64,000 nucleotides of DNA. Source: an uncultured Mycobacteriaceae bacterium. Lineage in GTDB: Bacteria; Actinomycetota; Actinomycetes; Mycobacteriales; Mycobacteriaceae. Below are positions 19,946 through 28,421 of the stretch, piece after piece. Made by a program: the position numbers and the translations under genes. Location of the stretch: assembly GCA_902826815.1 (NCBI GenBank), contig CADEGF010000021.1, positions 32,090 through 96,089 of the forward strand, written 5' to 3'. A model generated the notes under the pieces. The model had not been told where the DNA came from, did no database searches, and saw only the letters and a program-made list of their open reading frames with translations. Position 1 is the stretch's first letter; every line of letters starts with the position of its first letter.

Positions 19946-20848
19946 TTACGCGGTTTGCGCGTGTAGGGCCAGTCCAGCCCTGAGGATGTTGCGTGCGGCG
20001 TGTTCGTCGGCGGCCGCGGGGTGACCGCAGCGTTGACAGACGAATTGGGCTTGGGTGACGCGATTCTCACGTGCCGCATGCCCACATGACTAGCAGCGGT
20101 CGGAGGTGTGGCGGGGGTCGACCTCAATCCAGACCCGCCCAGCGTCTTCCGCTTTGGCGCGCAGTATCGAGACGAATTGGCCCCAGCCAGCGTCACTGAT
20201 GCTTCTGTTGAGCCCGGCCTTGGCCCGGGCACCATTGGGTAGGAACTTTCCGGGATTGTCGGGATCCCGTTTGGGCTTGGGCCGGCGCAACATATTCGCG
20301 ATCTTGAGGTCCTCCACCACGATCAGGTCATACCGAGCCGCAAGCTCACTGGCTTGTTTGTGGTGAAAGTCCTTGCGCTGGTTGCTGATCTTTCGGTGCC
20401 GACCGCCGACAGTCTCGCGTTTATGGCGTCGGTTATTGGATCCGCGCTTGGCCCTGGCCAGTCGTTGTTGAGCGGCCGCCAACCGTGCCGCGGCCAGAAC
20501 CAGCATCCAGCGGCGGCCTTGACGCTTGATCTGGATCGACTTGACCCGACCTTCGACCTTACGGTGCACGCTGACTTTCACAGTTCCGATGCCCTGCAGG
20601 TACACCCGGTTCTGGTCGGGCTGCCAGCGCGCCCCGTCCCCATCCTTGGGCCACTCCACCGAGTCGAACCGTGCCGCCCCTCTAAACCTGGGGTAGCCGG
20701 CCTTCTGCCCGATCTTGACCCGGCGGAAGAACCCAGTGAACGCCTCGTTCAACCGCCGCAACGTGGCCTGCTGGCTGGAGAACGACCACACCGCCTGATC
20801 AGAGCGGACTGACCTGATTTCGGTCACCAGCGCCGATTCCCCCGACAG
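19946..20848 (-). pseudogene. tnpB: Truncated and amber-interrupted TnpB nuclease
   Basis: The readable protein starts near LTEIRSVRSDQAVWSFSSQQ and keeps the FFRRVKIGQKAGYPRFRG region, the RuvC segment IVVEDLKI, and HTSDRC. A TAG at about 20090 then interrupts the zinc finger: the frame continues [30 protein letters not shown] and ends at TAA 19946-19948. The amber thus falls inside the first CxxC pair. The N-terminal 60-80 residues of a normal 380-400 residue TnpB are missing, with an in-frame stop at 20849-20851. It is probably inactive unless the amber is read through. Confidence 0.8.
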
Positions 20849-20893
20849 CTAAAACCGCCGGTCCCCTCGGGGCGCACTGACTATGGTGGATCG

Positions 20894-21562
20894 ATGAGCC
20901 ACACGCTGATCTGCGGTGACGTCGCAGAAGCCGTCGCCGGAATCAGCGACGGGGCAACGGTTCTCGTCGGCGGGTTCGGTATGGCAGGAATGCCGACCCA
21001 CCTGATCGAGGCACTCATCACCCAGGGCGCGGCCGATTTGACCATCGTCAGCAACAACGCGGGCAACGGCGACACCGGCCTTGCCGCCCTGCTCGCGGCG
21101 GGACGCGTGCGCAAGGTCGTCTGCTCGTTCCCGCGCCAGCCCGATTCCCATGTCTTCGACGGCCTTTACCGCGCAGGCAAGGTCGCGCTCGAGGTCGTGC
21201 CGCAGGGAAACCTGGCCGAACGCATGCGGGCGGCGGGTGCGGGTATCGGTGCGTTCTTCTGCCCGACCGGTGTCGGCACACCGCTGGCCGATGGCAAGGA
21301 GGTACGGACGATCGACGGCAGGGACTACGTGCTGGAGTATCCGATCCGCGGCGATGTGGCTCTGATCGGAGCACATACCGCCGACCGGGCCGGAAATCTG
21401 GTGTACCGCAAGACCGCTCGGAACTTCGGACCAGTGATGGCGACGGCCGCAACGCTGACGATCGCTGAGGTCCGCCACGTCGTCGAAATCGGCGATATCG
21501 ATCCGGAAACCGTTGTCACACCAGGTATCTACGTCGACCGCATCGTCGAGGTTGGCGCGTGA
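20894..21562 (+). CDS. CoA-transferase subunit A (3-oxoacid/3-oxoadipate type)
   Basis: 222 residues of CoA-transferase family I, alpha subunit: VLVGGFGMAGMPTHLIEAL and NNAGNGDTGLAAL are typical. With the beta subunit it moves CoA between succinyl-CoA and a 3-oxoacid. Substrate choice (acetoacetate or 3-oxoadipate) cannot be read from sequence; no pca genes are nearby. It lies just beyond the IS remnant and is absent here in M. tuberculosis. Confidence 0.88.
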   Translation: MSHTLICGDVAEAVAGISDGATVLVGGFGMAGMPTHLIEALITQGAADLTIVSNNAGNGDTGLAALLAAGRVRKVVCSFPRQPDSHVFDGLYRAGKVALEVVPQGNLAERMRAAGAGIGAFFCPTGVGTPLADGKEVRTIDGRDYVLEYPIRGDVALIGAHTADRAGNLVYRKTARNFGPVMATAATLTIAEVRHVVEIGDIDPETVVTPGIYVDRIVEVGA

Positions 21563-22209
21563 CGGTCGAGCACCTCGAACGCGGACAGCTCGACAGAAAC
21601 GAGTTGGCCGCCGTCATCGCGCACGACATTCCGGCGGGCTCGTACGTCAACCTCGGTATCGGCCAGCCCACCCTGGTCGCCGATCACCTGGCACCGGAGG
21701 CGGGTGTGGTGCTGCACACCGAGAACGGCATGCTCGGCATGGGAGGCGCGGCAGCCGGCGCGGACGTCGACCCGGATCTGATCAACGCGGGCAAGATACC
21801 GGTCACCGAACCGCCTGGGGCCTCGTACTTTCATCACGCCGACTCGTTCGCGATGATGCGCGGCGGCCACCTCGACGTGTGCGTGCTCGGCGCGTTCCAG
21901 GTCAGCAGAAACGGCGACCTGGCGAACTGGCATACCGGCGCACCTGATGCGATCCCCGCCGTCGGCGGTGCGATGGATCTGGCGATCGGCGCCAAGAGCG
22001 TCTTCGTGATGATGAATCTGTTCGCCAAGGACGGCATCGCCAAGATCGTGCCGACCTGCACCTATCCGCTGACCGGGCTGCGTTGCGTGCGCCGCGTCTA
22101 CACCGAGTACGCCGTCTTCGACATCGACTCCGATGCCGTGCGGGTCCGGGACACCTACGGCATCTCGGTCAACGATCTGCGCGCGCGGATGAACATCGCG
22201 CTGAGCTGA
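21559..22209 (+). CDS. CoA-transferase subunit B
   Basis: 216-residue beta subunit with the catalytic glutamate in HTENGMLGMG (E55), YVNLGIGQPTLV near the N terminus, and GAFQVSRNGDLANW. GTG start overlaps the alpha stop (GTGA), so the subunits are coupled. A shared mycobacterial-type lipid kinase follows 37 bp downstream. Confidence 0.88.
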   Translation: MTVEHLERGQLDRNELAAVIAHDIPAGSYVNLGIGQPTLVADHLAPEAGVVLHTENGMLGMGGAAAGADVDPDLINAGKIPVTEPPGASYFHHADSFAMMRGGHLDVCVLGAFQVSRNGDLANWHTGAPDAIPAVGGAMDLAIGAKSVFVMMNLFAKDGIAKIVPTCTYPLTGLRCVRRVYTEYAVFDIDSDAVRVRDTYGISVNDLRARMNIALS

Positions 22210-22246
22210 ACCGGCAGAACGTCTCGCCCCGATAGGCTCTCTGCTC

Positions 22247-23206
22247 GTGCGCGCCGTGCTGATCGTCAACCCCAACGCGACGTCGACCACGCCCGCCGGT
22301 CGCGACCTGCTCGCCCACGCGCTGGAGAGCCGGGTCAAGCTGACCATCGCCCACACCGACAGCCGCGGCCACGCCATCGACATCGCCCGCGACGCGGCCC
22401 GTGACGGCATCGACGTGCTGATCGTGCACGGCGGCGACGGAACCGTGAACGAGGTCGTCAACGGCGTCCTTGGCGAGTGTGGCCGGATCCCGCACGCCGA
22501 CGCGCCCGCGGTCGGAGTGGTGCCCGGCGGGGCGGCGAACGTGTTCGCCCGCGCGCTCGGCATCAGCCCAGATCCGACCGAGGCCACCAACCAGCTGATC
22601 GACCTGCTGGGCGAGCACCGGCGCACCAAGGCCTGGCGCCGGATCGGCCTGATGGACTGCGGCGAGCGATGGGGGGTCTTCACCGCGGGCCTCGGGGTGG
22701 ACGGCGACGTGGTGGCGGCCGTCGAGGCCCAGCGGGACAAGGGCCGCAAGGTCACCGCATCGCGCTACATCCGCGTCGCCACGCGCGAAATGCTGGCCAA
22801 CTCCCGCAGGGAGCCGTCGCTGACGCTGCATCTGCCCGATCGTGACCCGGTAACAGGCGTGCATTTCGCGTTCGTGTCCAACGCGAGCCCGTGGACCTAT
22901 GCGAACACCAGGCCGGTGTGGACGAATCCGACCACCACGTTCGAGACCGGGCTGGGCGTTTTCGCGACGACCAGCATGAATGTCTGGGCAAACTTGTGGC
23001 TGGTCCGGCAGATGCTGTCGAAAAGGCCCAAGATCCGCGCCAAGCATCTGATCCGCGACGACGACCTGTCATGGGTCAGAGTGACCGCCGACACACCGGT
23101 GGCATGCCAGATCGACGGAGATTACGTCGGATTGCGCGAAGAGATCACGTTCCGGGCGGTCCCGGAGGCTCTTGGCGTGGTCGCGCCACCGGCTGAAAGC
23201 CGCTGA
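22247..23206 (+). CDS. Diacylglycerol kinase-like lipid kinase
   Basis: 319 residues with the DAGK catalytic signature GGDGTVNEVVNG, preceded by VNPNATSTTPAGRD and followed by GVVPGGAANVFARALG. These enzymes phosphorylate diacylglycerol or related lipids with ATP at the inner membrane face. Corresponds to Rv3218, directly upstream of whiB1. GTG start at 22247. Confidence 0.87.
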   Translation: MRAVLIVNPNATSTTPAGRDLLAHALESRVKLTIAHTDSRGHAIDIARDAARDGIDVLIVHGGDGTVNEVVNGVLGECGRIPHADAPAVGVVPGGAANVFARALGISPDPTEATNQLIDLLGEHRRTKAWRRIGLMDCGERWGVFTAGLGVDGDVVAAVEAQRDKGRKVTASRYIRVATREMLANSRREPSLTLHLPDRDPVTGVHFAFVSNASPWTYANTRPVWTNPTTTFETGLGVFATTSMNVWANLWLVRQMLSKRPKIRAKHLIRDDDLSWVRVTADTPVACQIDGDYVGLREEITFRAVPEALGVVAPPAESR

Positions 23207-23297
23207 TCTGCATAAATAGCTGCCGCGCGGCCTATTCAGAGCGCAAGTGGGTTGAGTGTAGTACAAACGGATGAGGCTGTTGCGAACGGTGGTCCGT

Positions 23298-23313
23298 AGT
23301 GAGATAGCCCACG
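23298..23313 (+). promoter_or_regulatory. CRP-type cAMP receptor protein site upstream of whiB1
   Basis: AGTGAGATAGCCCACG matches the mycobacterial CRP consensus (GTGA-6-CAC) and resembles the CRP site known in the M. tuberculosis whiB1 promoter. A -35-like TTGACA follows at 23329-23334, so CRP would bind just upstream of polymerase; the -10 is weak. Confidence 0.7.
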
Positions 23314-23457
23314 AGTTACCGAACGGTATTGACACCTGTTCAGCGTGTGGGAGCATCGAAGTAAGCAACAGTGCAGAAACAAATTGTTCGCACGCGTTAA
23401 CAGCCGAAAAAAAGCTCGTGCGCCCCGCTGCGCACATAGTGAGGAGACCTAGACACC

Positions 23458-23712
23458 ATGGATTGGCGCCATAACGCTGTCTGTCGCGACGAAGATCCGG
23501 AACTGTTCTTCCCGGTGGGAAACAGTGGCCCGGCCCTCGCGCAGATTGCCGACGCGAAGCTCGTGTGCAACCGCTGCCCGGTCACGACCGAGTGCCTGAC
23601 CTGGGCATTGGACTCCGGCCAGGATGCCGGCGTGTGGGGCGGAATGAGCGAGGACGAGCGCCGCGCGCTCAAGCGCCGCAACGCCCGCACCAAGGCCCGC
23701 ACAGGCGTCTAG
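23458..23712 (+). CDS. whiB1: WhiB1 iron-sulphur transcription regulator
   Basis: 84 residues. Four cysteines C9, C37, C40 and C46 bind a 4Fe-4S cluster, followed by the GVWGG turn and a basic C terminus (ALKRRNARTKAR) for DNA binding. WhiB1 is essential in M. tuberculosis, binds the primary sigma factor and reacts with nitric oxide. The leader is long (the upstream gap is 251 bp) and carries the CRP site. A strong hairpin terminator follows. Confidence 0.96.
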   Translation: MDWRHNAVCRDEDPELFFPVGNSGPALAQIADAKLVCNRCPVTTECLTWALDSGQDAGVWGGMSEDERRALKRRNARTKARTGV

Positions 23713-23731
23713 CCTCACCCCGATCCACCGG

Positions 23732-23761
23732 TTACGGCCCCGACAAATGTCGGGGCCGTAA
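23732..23761. terminator. Bidirectional terminator between whiB1 and pdtaS
   Basis: A perfect inverted repeat, TTACGGCCCCGACA / TGTCGGGGCCGTAA, separated by AA, lies between two convergent genes. Each arm is 14 bases; there is no long U-tract. Confidence 0.75.
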
Positions 23762-23824
23762 CTGTGTGCAAATACGATTTGTCCGAATTGCGCAAGCATC
23801 GTCAATTGCCGTCTAAACGACGAT

Positions 23825-25321
23825 CTACTGTGCGAGTCGCGGTCGCCTGCCGATCGGCACCCGCAGCGCCGCATCCGTTCCGCCGTCGGTCGAGGCGTGC
23901 ATATCGAGCGAGCCGTCCAGTTCCGCCGAGACAAGTGTCCGCACGATCTGCAAACCCAGCCGGTCGGCCTGCTCCAGGCTGAACCCCTCGGGTAGGCCGC
24001 GGCCGTCGTCGTGGACCACGACATCCAGCCAACGCGCTGACCGCTCCGCACGGATCGTCACGCAGCCGGTGGCGGTGGTGTCGTCGAAGGCATGCTCGAT
24101 GGCGTTCTGCACCAGTTCGGTGATCACCATGACGAGGGCGGTGGCACGGTCGGCGTCGAGCACACCAAGATCGCCGAGCCGACTGACGCGGATCGGAGTG
24201 TCAACGGTGGCAACGTCGTTCATCATCGGCATGATCCGGTCCACCACGTCGTCGAGGTTCACCTCTTCGTCGACCGACATCGACAGCGCGTCGTGCACCA
24301 TCGCGATCGACGACACCCGGCGCACGGACTCGATCAGCGCGTCGCGGCCCTCGGCGTTGTTGGTGCGCCTGGCCTGCAGCCGCAGCAGCGATGCGACGGT
24401 CTGAAGGTTGTTCTTCACCCGGTGGTGGATCTCGCGGATGGTGGCGTCCTTGGAAAGCAGGGCACGGTCGCGCCGCTTGATCTCGGTGACGTCGCGGATG
24501 AGCACCGCCGCTCCCACCGCATCGCCGCGCACCACCAACGGCATCGTGCGCAGAAGCACCGCGGCACCGCCCGCGTCGACTTCCATCCGCATGCTGGACC
24601 CGCCGACAAGGGAGTCCCGCACGTGATCGGCCAGTTCCTGCGCCTCGAACGGGTCGGAGATGAGCGGTCTTGTCACCGCCACCATGTTCTGTCCCTCGAG
24701 CTCGGCGGTCAGGCCCATGCGGTGATACGCCGACAGCGCATTGGGACTGGCGAACACCACCACACCGGCGACGTCGAGTCGGATGAACCCGTCGCCGACA
24801 CGCGGGCTTGACCGCGATATCGACAGATCGTCGACGTTGGGGAAGGTGCCCTCCGACAGCATGAGCAGAAGGTCGCGGGCGCAGTCGAGGTAGTTGCGTT
24901 CCAGCGGGCTTGCCTTGCGCGCGGCGAACGCCGTCTGGTGGGTGAGAACGGCCACCACGTGGTTGTCGTACCGAACCGGCACCGCCTCAATCGAGTGGTC
25001 ACCATCGACCGCTGAATCCGCTTGTCCCTCTTCGCCTTCCCGCCCGATCGCGCCCGATTTGAAGGCCGCTGTGACAAGGGGGACGTGCGAGGCATCGGCG
25101 CGGGTGCCGACGGCGTCGGCCAGCAGAACGGTCGGTGCGGTGTTCGGTCGGCACTGCGCCACACACACCAGCACGCCGTCGTCGCGCCGCACCCACATCA
25201 AGTAATCGGCGAACGAGAGGTCGGCAAGCAGTTGCCATTCGCCGACCACGGCGTGCAGATGGTCGACGGCGTTGCCGGGCAGCACGGTGTGCTCGGCAAG
25301 CAGGTCACCGAGGGTGGACAT
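23825..25321 (-). CDS. pdtaS: PdtaS sensor histidine kinase
   Basis: 498 residues: an N-terminal GAF-like domain (about 1-150), a PAS domain (about 170-285) and a HisKA_2/HATPase catalytic module. REIHHRVKNNLQTVASLL contains the phosphorylated histidine; ELVQNAIEHAF and DDGRGLP are N and G boxes. PdtaS phosphorylates PdtaR, an ANTAR RNA-binding regulator encoded elsewhere in mycobacteria. No membrane segment, so it is cytosolic. It lies 24 bp after the biotinyl gene on the same strand. Confidence 0.93.
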   Translation of the reverse strand: MSTLGDLLAEHTVLPGNAVDHLHAVVGEWQLLADLSFADYLMWVRRDDGVLVCVAQCRPNTAPTVLLADAVGTRADASHVPLVTAAFKSGAIGREGEEGQADSAVDGDHSIEAVPVRYDNHVVAVLTHQTAFAARKASPLERNYLDCARDLLLMLSEGTFPNVDDLSISRSSPRVGDGFIRLDVAGVVVFASPNALSAYHRMGLTAELEGQNMVAVTRPLISDPFEAQELADHVRDSLVGGSSMRMEVDAGGAAVLLRTMPLVVRGDAVGAAVLIRDVTEIKRRDRALLSKDATIREIHHRVKNNLQTVASLLRLQARRTNNAEGRDALIESVRRVSSIAMVHDALSMSVDEEVNLDDVVDRIMPMMNDVATVDTPIRVSRLGDLGVLDADRATALVMVITELVQNAIEHAFDDTTATGCVTIRAERSARWLDVVVHDDGRGLPEGFSLEQADRLGLQIVRTLVSAELDGSLDMHASTDGGTDAALRVPIGRRPRLAQ

Positions 25322-25345
25322 CGGATCCTATGACGGGAGCCAGTG

Positions 25346-25561
25346 CTAGCTGATCACTGCGATGAGGTCACCGGCCTGGATGACGTCGCCGACCGACACA
25401 CTCACCTTGCTGATCGTGCCTGCCACCTCGGCGAGCACAGGGATCTCCATTTTCATCGACTCAAGCAGCACCAGGGTGTCGCCCTCGCCGATCTGATCGC
25501 CCTCGTTCACCACGACCTCGAGCACACTGGCCACGATCTCGGCGCGAACATCCTCGGCCAT
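25346..25561 (-). CDS. Biotinyl/lipoyl carrier protein (TB7.3-like)
   Basis: A 71-residue stand-alone biotinyl domain. The biotinylated lysine lies in ESMKMEIPV. It probably serves as a biotin carrier for an acyl-CoA carboxylase; no carboxylase genes are next to it. Matches Rv3221c/TB7.3. The ATG at 25561 gives the exact domain length, and upstream in-frame sequence is not domain-like. Confidence 0.92.
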   Translation of the reverse strand: MAEDVRAEIVASVLEVVVNEGDQIGEGDTLVLLESMKMEIPVLAEVAGTISKVSVSVGDVIQAGDLIAVIS

Positions 25562-25707
25562 CTTCACCTCATTCTTACGGCTGCCTGCCGCTCTATCGAA
25601 CCACAACCGCACGGGGCGCAGCGCTGTCAGTAGACCATGAGACACTGGTATCAACGCGGCCGCAGGATGTGGGCGCACACATTCCCTGATTACACGGAGG
25701 TAGGACC

Positions 25708-25803
25708 ATGGCCAAGCGTGGCCGCAAGAAGCGTGACCGCAAGCACTCAAAGGCCAATCACGGCAAGCGGCCCAACGCCGGCTCGAAGTCGGTAGGCCGC
25801 TAA
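25708..25803 (+). CDS. 50S ribosomal protein bL37
   Basis: A 31-residue very basic protein beginning MAKRGRKKRDRKHSKANHGK and ending SKSVGR. It matches my memory of bL37, the small extra 50S protein seen in mycobacterial ribosome structures. A strong GGAGG lies 8 bases before the ATG. Its stop overlaps the convergent rshA stop. It is too short for many gene finders. Confidence 0.8.
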   Translation: MAKRGRKKRDRKHSKANHGKRPNAGSKSVGR

Positions 25804-26102
25804 CCGCGCGTGATCGTGGTGCGGCTGATCTCGATGCGCAGCCGCTGAACAAACCCTTCGGGCGCCTTCTCCCCGCCGCACTTCTTGGCGATCAGGGTCT
25901 TCACCCGCTCCTCGACGCCGTAATGGCGCAGGCAGGCCGGGCACTCCTCGAGATGATGCGCAAGCTTGTCACGGCTCTCCGCGGTGCATTCGCCGTCCAG
26001 CAACGTCCATACCTCGGCGATCACCGCGGCGCAGTCGGGGTGATCGGGGTCCACCGGGCCTACTGGAGGGGTCCAGCGCTCTTCGTCGTCACGGTCGGTC
26101 AT
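25800..26102 (-). CDS. rshA: RshA zinc anti-sigma factor for SigH
   Basis: 100 residues with the ZAS signature H50-x3-C54-x2-C57 (HHLEECPAC) and further cysteines at 24 and 39. RshA binds SigH under reducing conditions and releases it on oxidation or heat. The ATG overlaps the sigH stop (ATGA), giving the 1:1 coupling expected for a sigma/anti-sigma pair. Confidence 0.95.
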   Translation of the reverse strand: MTDRDDEERWTPPVGPVDPDHPDCAAVIAEVWTLLDGECTAESRDKLAHHLEECPACLRHYGVEERVKTLIAKKCGGEKAPEGFVQRLRIEISRTTITRG

Positions 26103-26734
26103 GACGACACCTCCTCGGGGGTGTCGAGCTGTCCCCGAAGGAAACCACGATCCTTGGCCACGTCGGCCAGTAACTCGCGCAGTTGACGCCTGCCCCGGTG
26201 CAGCCGCGACATCACCGTGCCGATGGGCGTGTCCATGATCTCGGCGATCTCCTTATAGGGGAATCCTTCGACGTCTGCGTAGTACACGGCCATCCGGAAA
26301 TCCTCGGGCAGCGCCTGAAGTGCTTCCTTGATCTCGTTGTCCGGCAGGGCCTCCATCGCCTCCACCTCCGCCGAGCGCAGTCCTGTCGAGGAGTGCTCGG
26401 CGTTGGCGGCCAGCTGCCAGTCGGTGATCTCCTCGGTCGGATACTCCGCGGGCTGACGCTGCTTCTTGCGATAGCTGTTGATGTAGGTGTTGGTCAGGAT
26501 GCGATACAGCCAGGCCTTGAGATTCGTCCCCTCGCGGAACGAGCGGAAACCCGAATAGGCCTTCACCATGGTTTCCTGCAGCAGGTCCTCGGCGTCTGCC
26601 GGATTGCGCGTCATGCGCAACGCACCACCATAGAGTTGGTCGAGCAGCGGAATGGCGTCGCGCTCGAAACGCGCGGTCAGCTCGGCATCGCTCTCTGCGG
26701 CTCTCACCGGCGCCGACCCGTCAATGTCGGTCAT
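26099..26734 (-). CDS. sigH: ECF sigma factor SigH
   Basis: 211 residues. Region 2 contains [17 protein letters not shown] and the -10 recognition part [19 protein letters not shown]; region 4 contains [23 protein letters not shown]. SigH controls the oxidative, nitrosative and heat stress response (thioredoxins, clpB, sigB, sigE). I chose ATG 26734 (MTDIDGSAP) by comparison with M. tuberculosis SigH; an in-frame ATG at 26818 would add 28 residues, and both lie downstream of the SigH-type promoter. Confidence 0.94.
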   Translation of the reverse strand: MTDIDGSAPVRAAESDAELTARFERDAIPLLDQLYGGALRMTRNPADAEDLLQETMVKAYSGFRSFREGTNLKAWLYRILTNTYINSYRKKQRQPAEYPTEEITDWQLAANAEHSSTGLRSAEVEAMEALPDNEIKEALQALPEDFRMAVYYADVEGFPYKEIAEIMDTPIGTVMSRLHRGRRQLRELLADVAKDRGFLRGQLDTPEEVSS

Positions 26735-26900
26735 CCTTGGGAACACCGTCCCTTCCGTCGAGGCGCCGCCAATAACGTCGAGTAACTGCACCTGACGCAC
26801 TGAGCCGTCTATGGCCATCGTTGGCACCGAGGTACCCCTTTCTTCGATCCTAGAGGAGCAGGTCGACATCTTTTCGCTGCTGGCCTTGTCCACCCCCATC

Positions 26901-26927
26901 AACAGCGGGTATGGCCGCGCTTGTTCC
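26901..26927 (-). promoter_or_regulatory. SigH-dependent autoregulatory promoter of sigH
   Basis: On the minus strand GGAACA (26927-26922), an 18-bp gap and GTT (26903-26901) match the SigH consensus GGAAYA-N(16-20)-GTT exactly. Transcription would start near 26894 and give a leader of about 160 nt before ATG 26734. Confidence 0.75.
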
Positions 26928-26975
26928 CTGCGTCACTGCAGTCCGCGGCATCCGCCCGGGATCTAGGCTGGGATC

Positions 26976-27479
26976 GTGGCCCGTGCTGCGACCCCGGCGA
27001 TCACGGCCCTTCTGGCCGCAGAAGTTCCCCATGAGGTGCTGCGATACCACCACGACCCGCAGAACGACTCCTTCGGCGACGAAGCCGTCAACGAACTGGC
27101 AGGCGCGGGCGGCTTCGATCCGGACCAGATCTTCAAGACGTTGATCGTCGCGCTGCCAAAAAACGACGAAAACGGGCTGGCCGTCGCGGTGCTGCCGGTC
27201 CGGTCCCAGCTATCCCTCAAGGCCGCCGCGGCGGCGCTGGGAGTCGCCAAGGCGGCGATGGCCGAGCGCACCGCCGCCGAACGGTCCTCCGGCTACGTGA
27301 TCGGCGGCATCTCCCCGTTCGGCCAGCGCAAACGGCTGCCGACGGTCGTCGACAGCTCGGCTCTGCGGTGGGACCGGGTGCTGTGCAGCGCGGGTAAGCG
27401 GGGCTGGGACGTCGCGGTGCACCCGCAGGACCTCATCGCGGTCACTGACGCGGTGACCGCCGATATCCGCGCGTCGTGA
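26976..27479 (+). CDS. YbaK-type aminoacyl-tRNA deacylase (Cys-tRNA(Pro) deacylase)
   Basis: 167 residues of the YbaK/ProX editing domain. IFKTLIVAL holds the key lysine and GYVIGGISPFGQRKRLPTVVD the substrate loop. It hydrolyses mischarged Cys-tRNA(Pro). GTG start. It is divergent from sigH, and its start lies 49 bp from the SigH promoter. The M. tuberculosis counterpart is split (Rv3224A/B), whereas this one is intact. Confidence 0.88.
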   Translation: MARAATPAITALLAAEVPHEVLRYHHDPQNDSFGDEAVNELAGAGGFDPDQIFKTLIVALPKNDENGLAVAVLPVRSQLSLKAAAAALGVAKAAMAERTAAERSSGYVIGGISPFGQRKRLPTVVDSSALRWDRVLCSAGKRGWDVAVHPQDLIAVTDAVTADIRAS

Positions 27480-27483
27480 TCGC

Positions 27484-27540
27484 CGAAATTGCATACGAGC
27501 AGGAGAAGTGCGAGGAAGGCCCTGCTGGAATGCAATTTCG
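27484..27540. repeat. Long inverted repeat between ybaK and the SDR gene
   Basis: Outer arms CGAAATTGCAT (27484-27494) and ATGCAATTTCG (27530-27540) are perfect; after three mismatched bases, inner arms AGCAGG and CCTGCT also pair. The loop is 17 bases. It may be a terminator or a dispersed intergenic repeat. Confidence 0.6.
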
Positions 27541-27559
27541 CGGGAATTAGGGTGGGCCC

Positions 27560-28417
<858 letters not shown>

Positions 28418-28421
28418 CAGA

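Larger units (their letters stand above)
19919..20848 (-). mobile_element. Decayed IS200/IS605-type element (tnpB only)
   Basis: The interval contains a broken tnpB and, directly after its 3' end, a perfect hairpin GCTGACGG-6-CCGTCAGC (19919-19940) of the kind found at IS605 ends. No tnpA transposase gene is present, and the tnpB N terminus is missing. Together with the adjoining CoA-transferase genes it separates the orthologues of Rv3217c and Rv3218. Exact element ends cannot be fixed from the sequence alone. Confidence 0.65.

Noticed and set aside
26734-26902. Longer SigH starting at 26902 or 26818
   Set aside because: The 26902 start lies upstream of the predicted SigH transcription start. 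The 26818 start is possible, but known SigH begins near MTDIDG.
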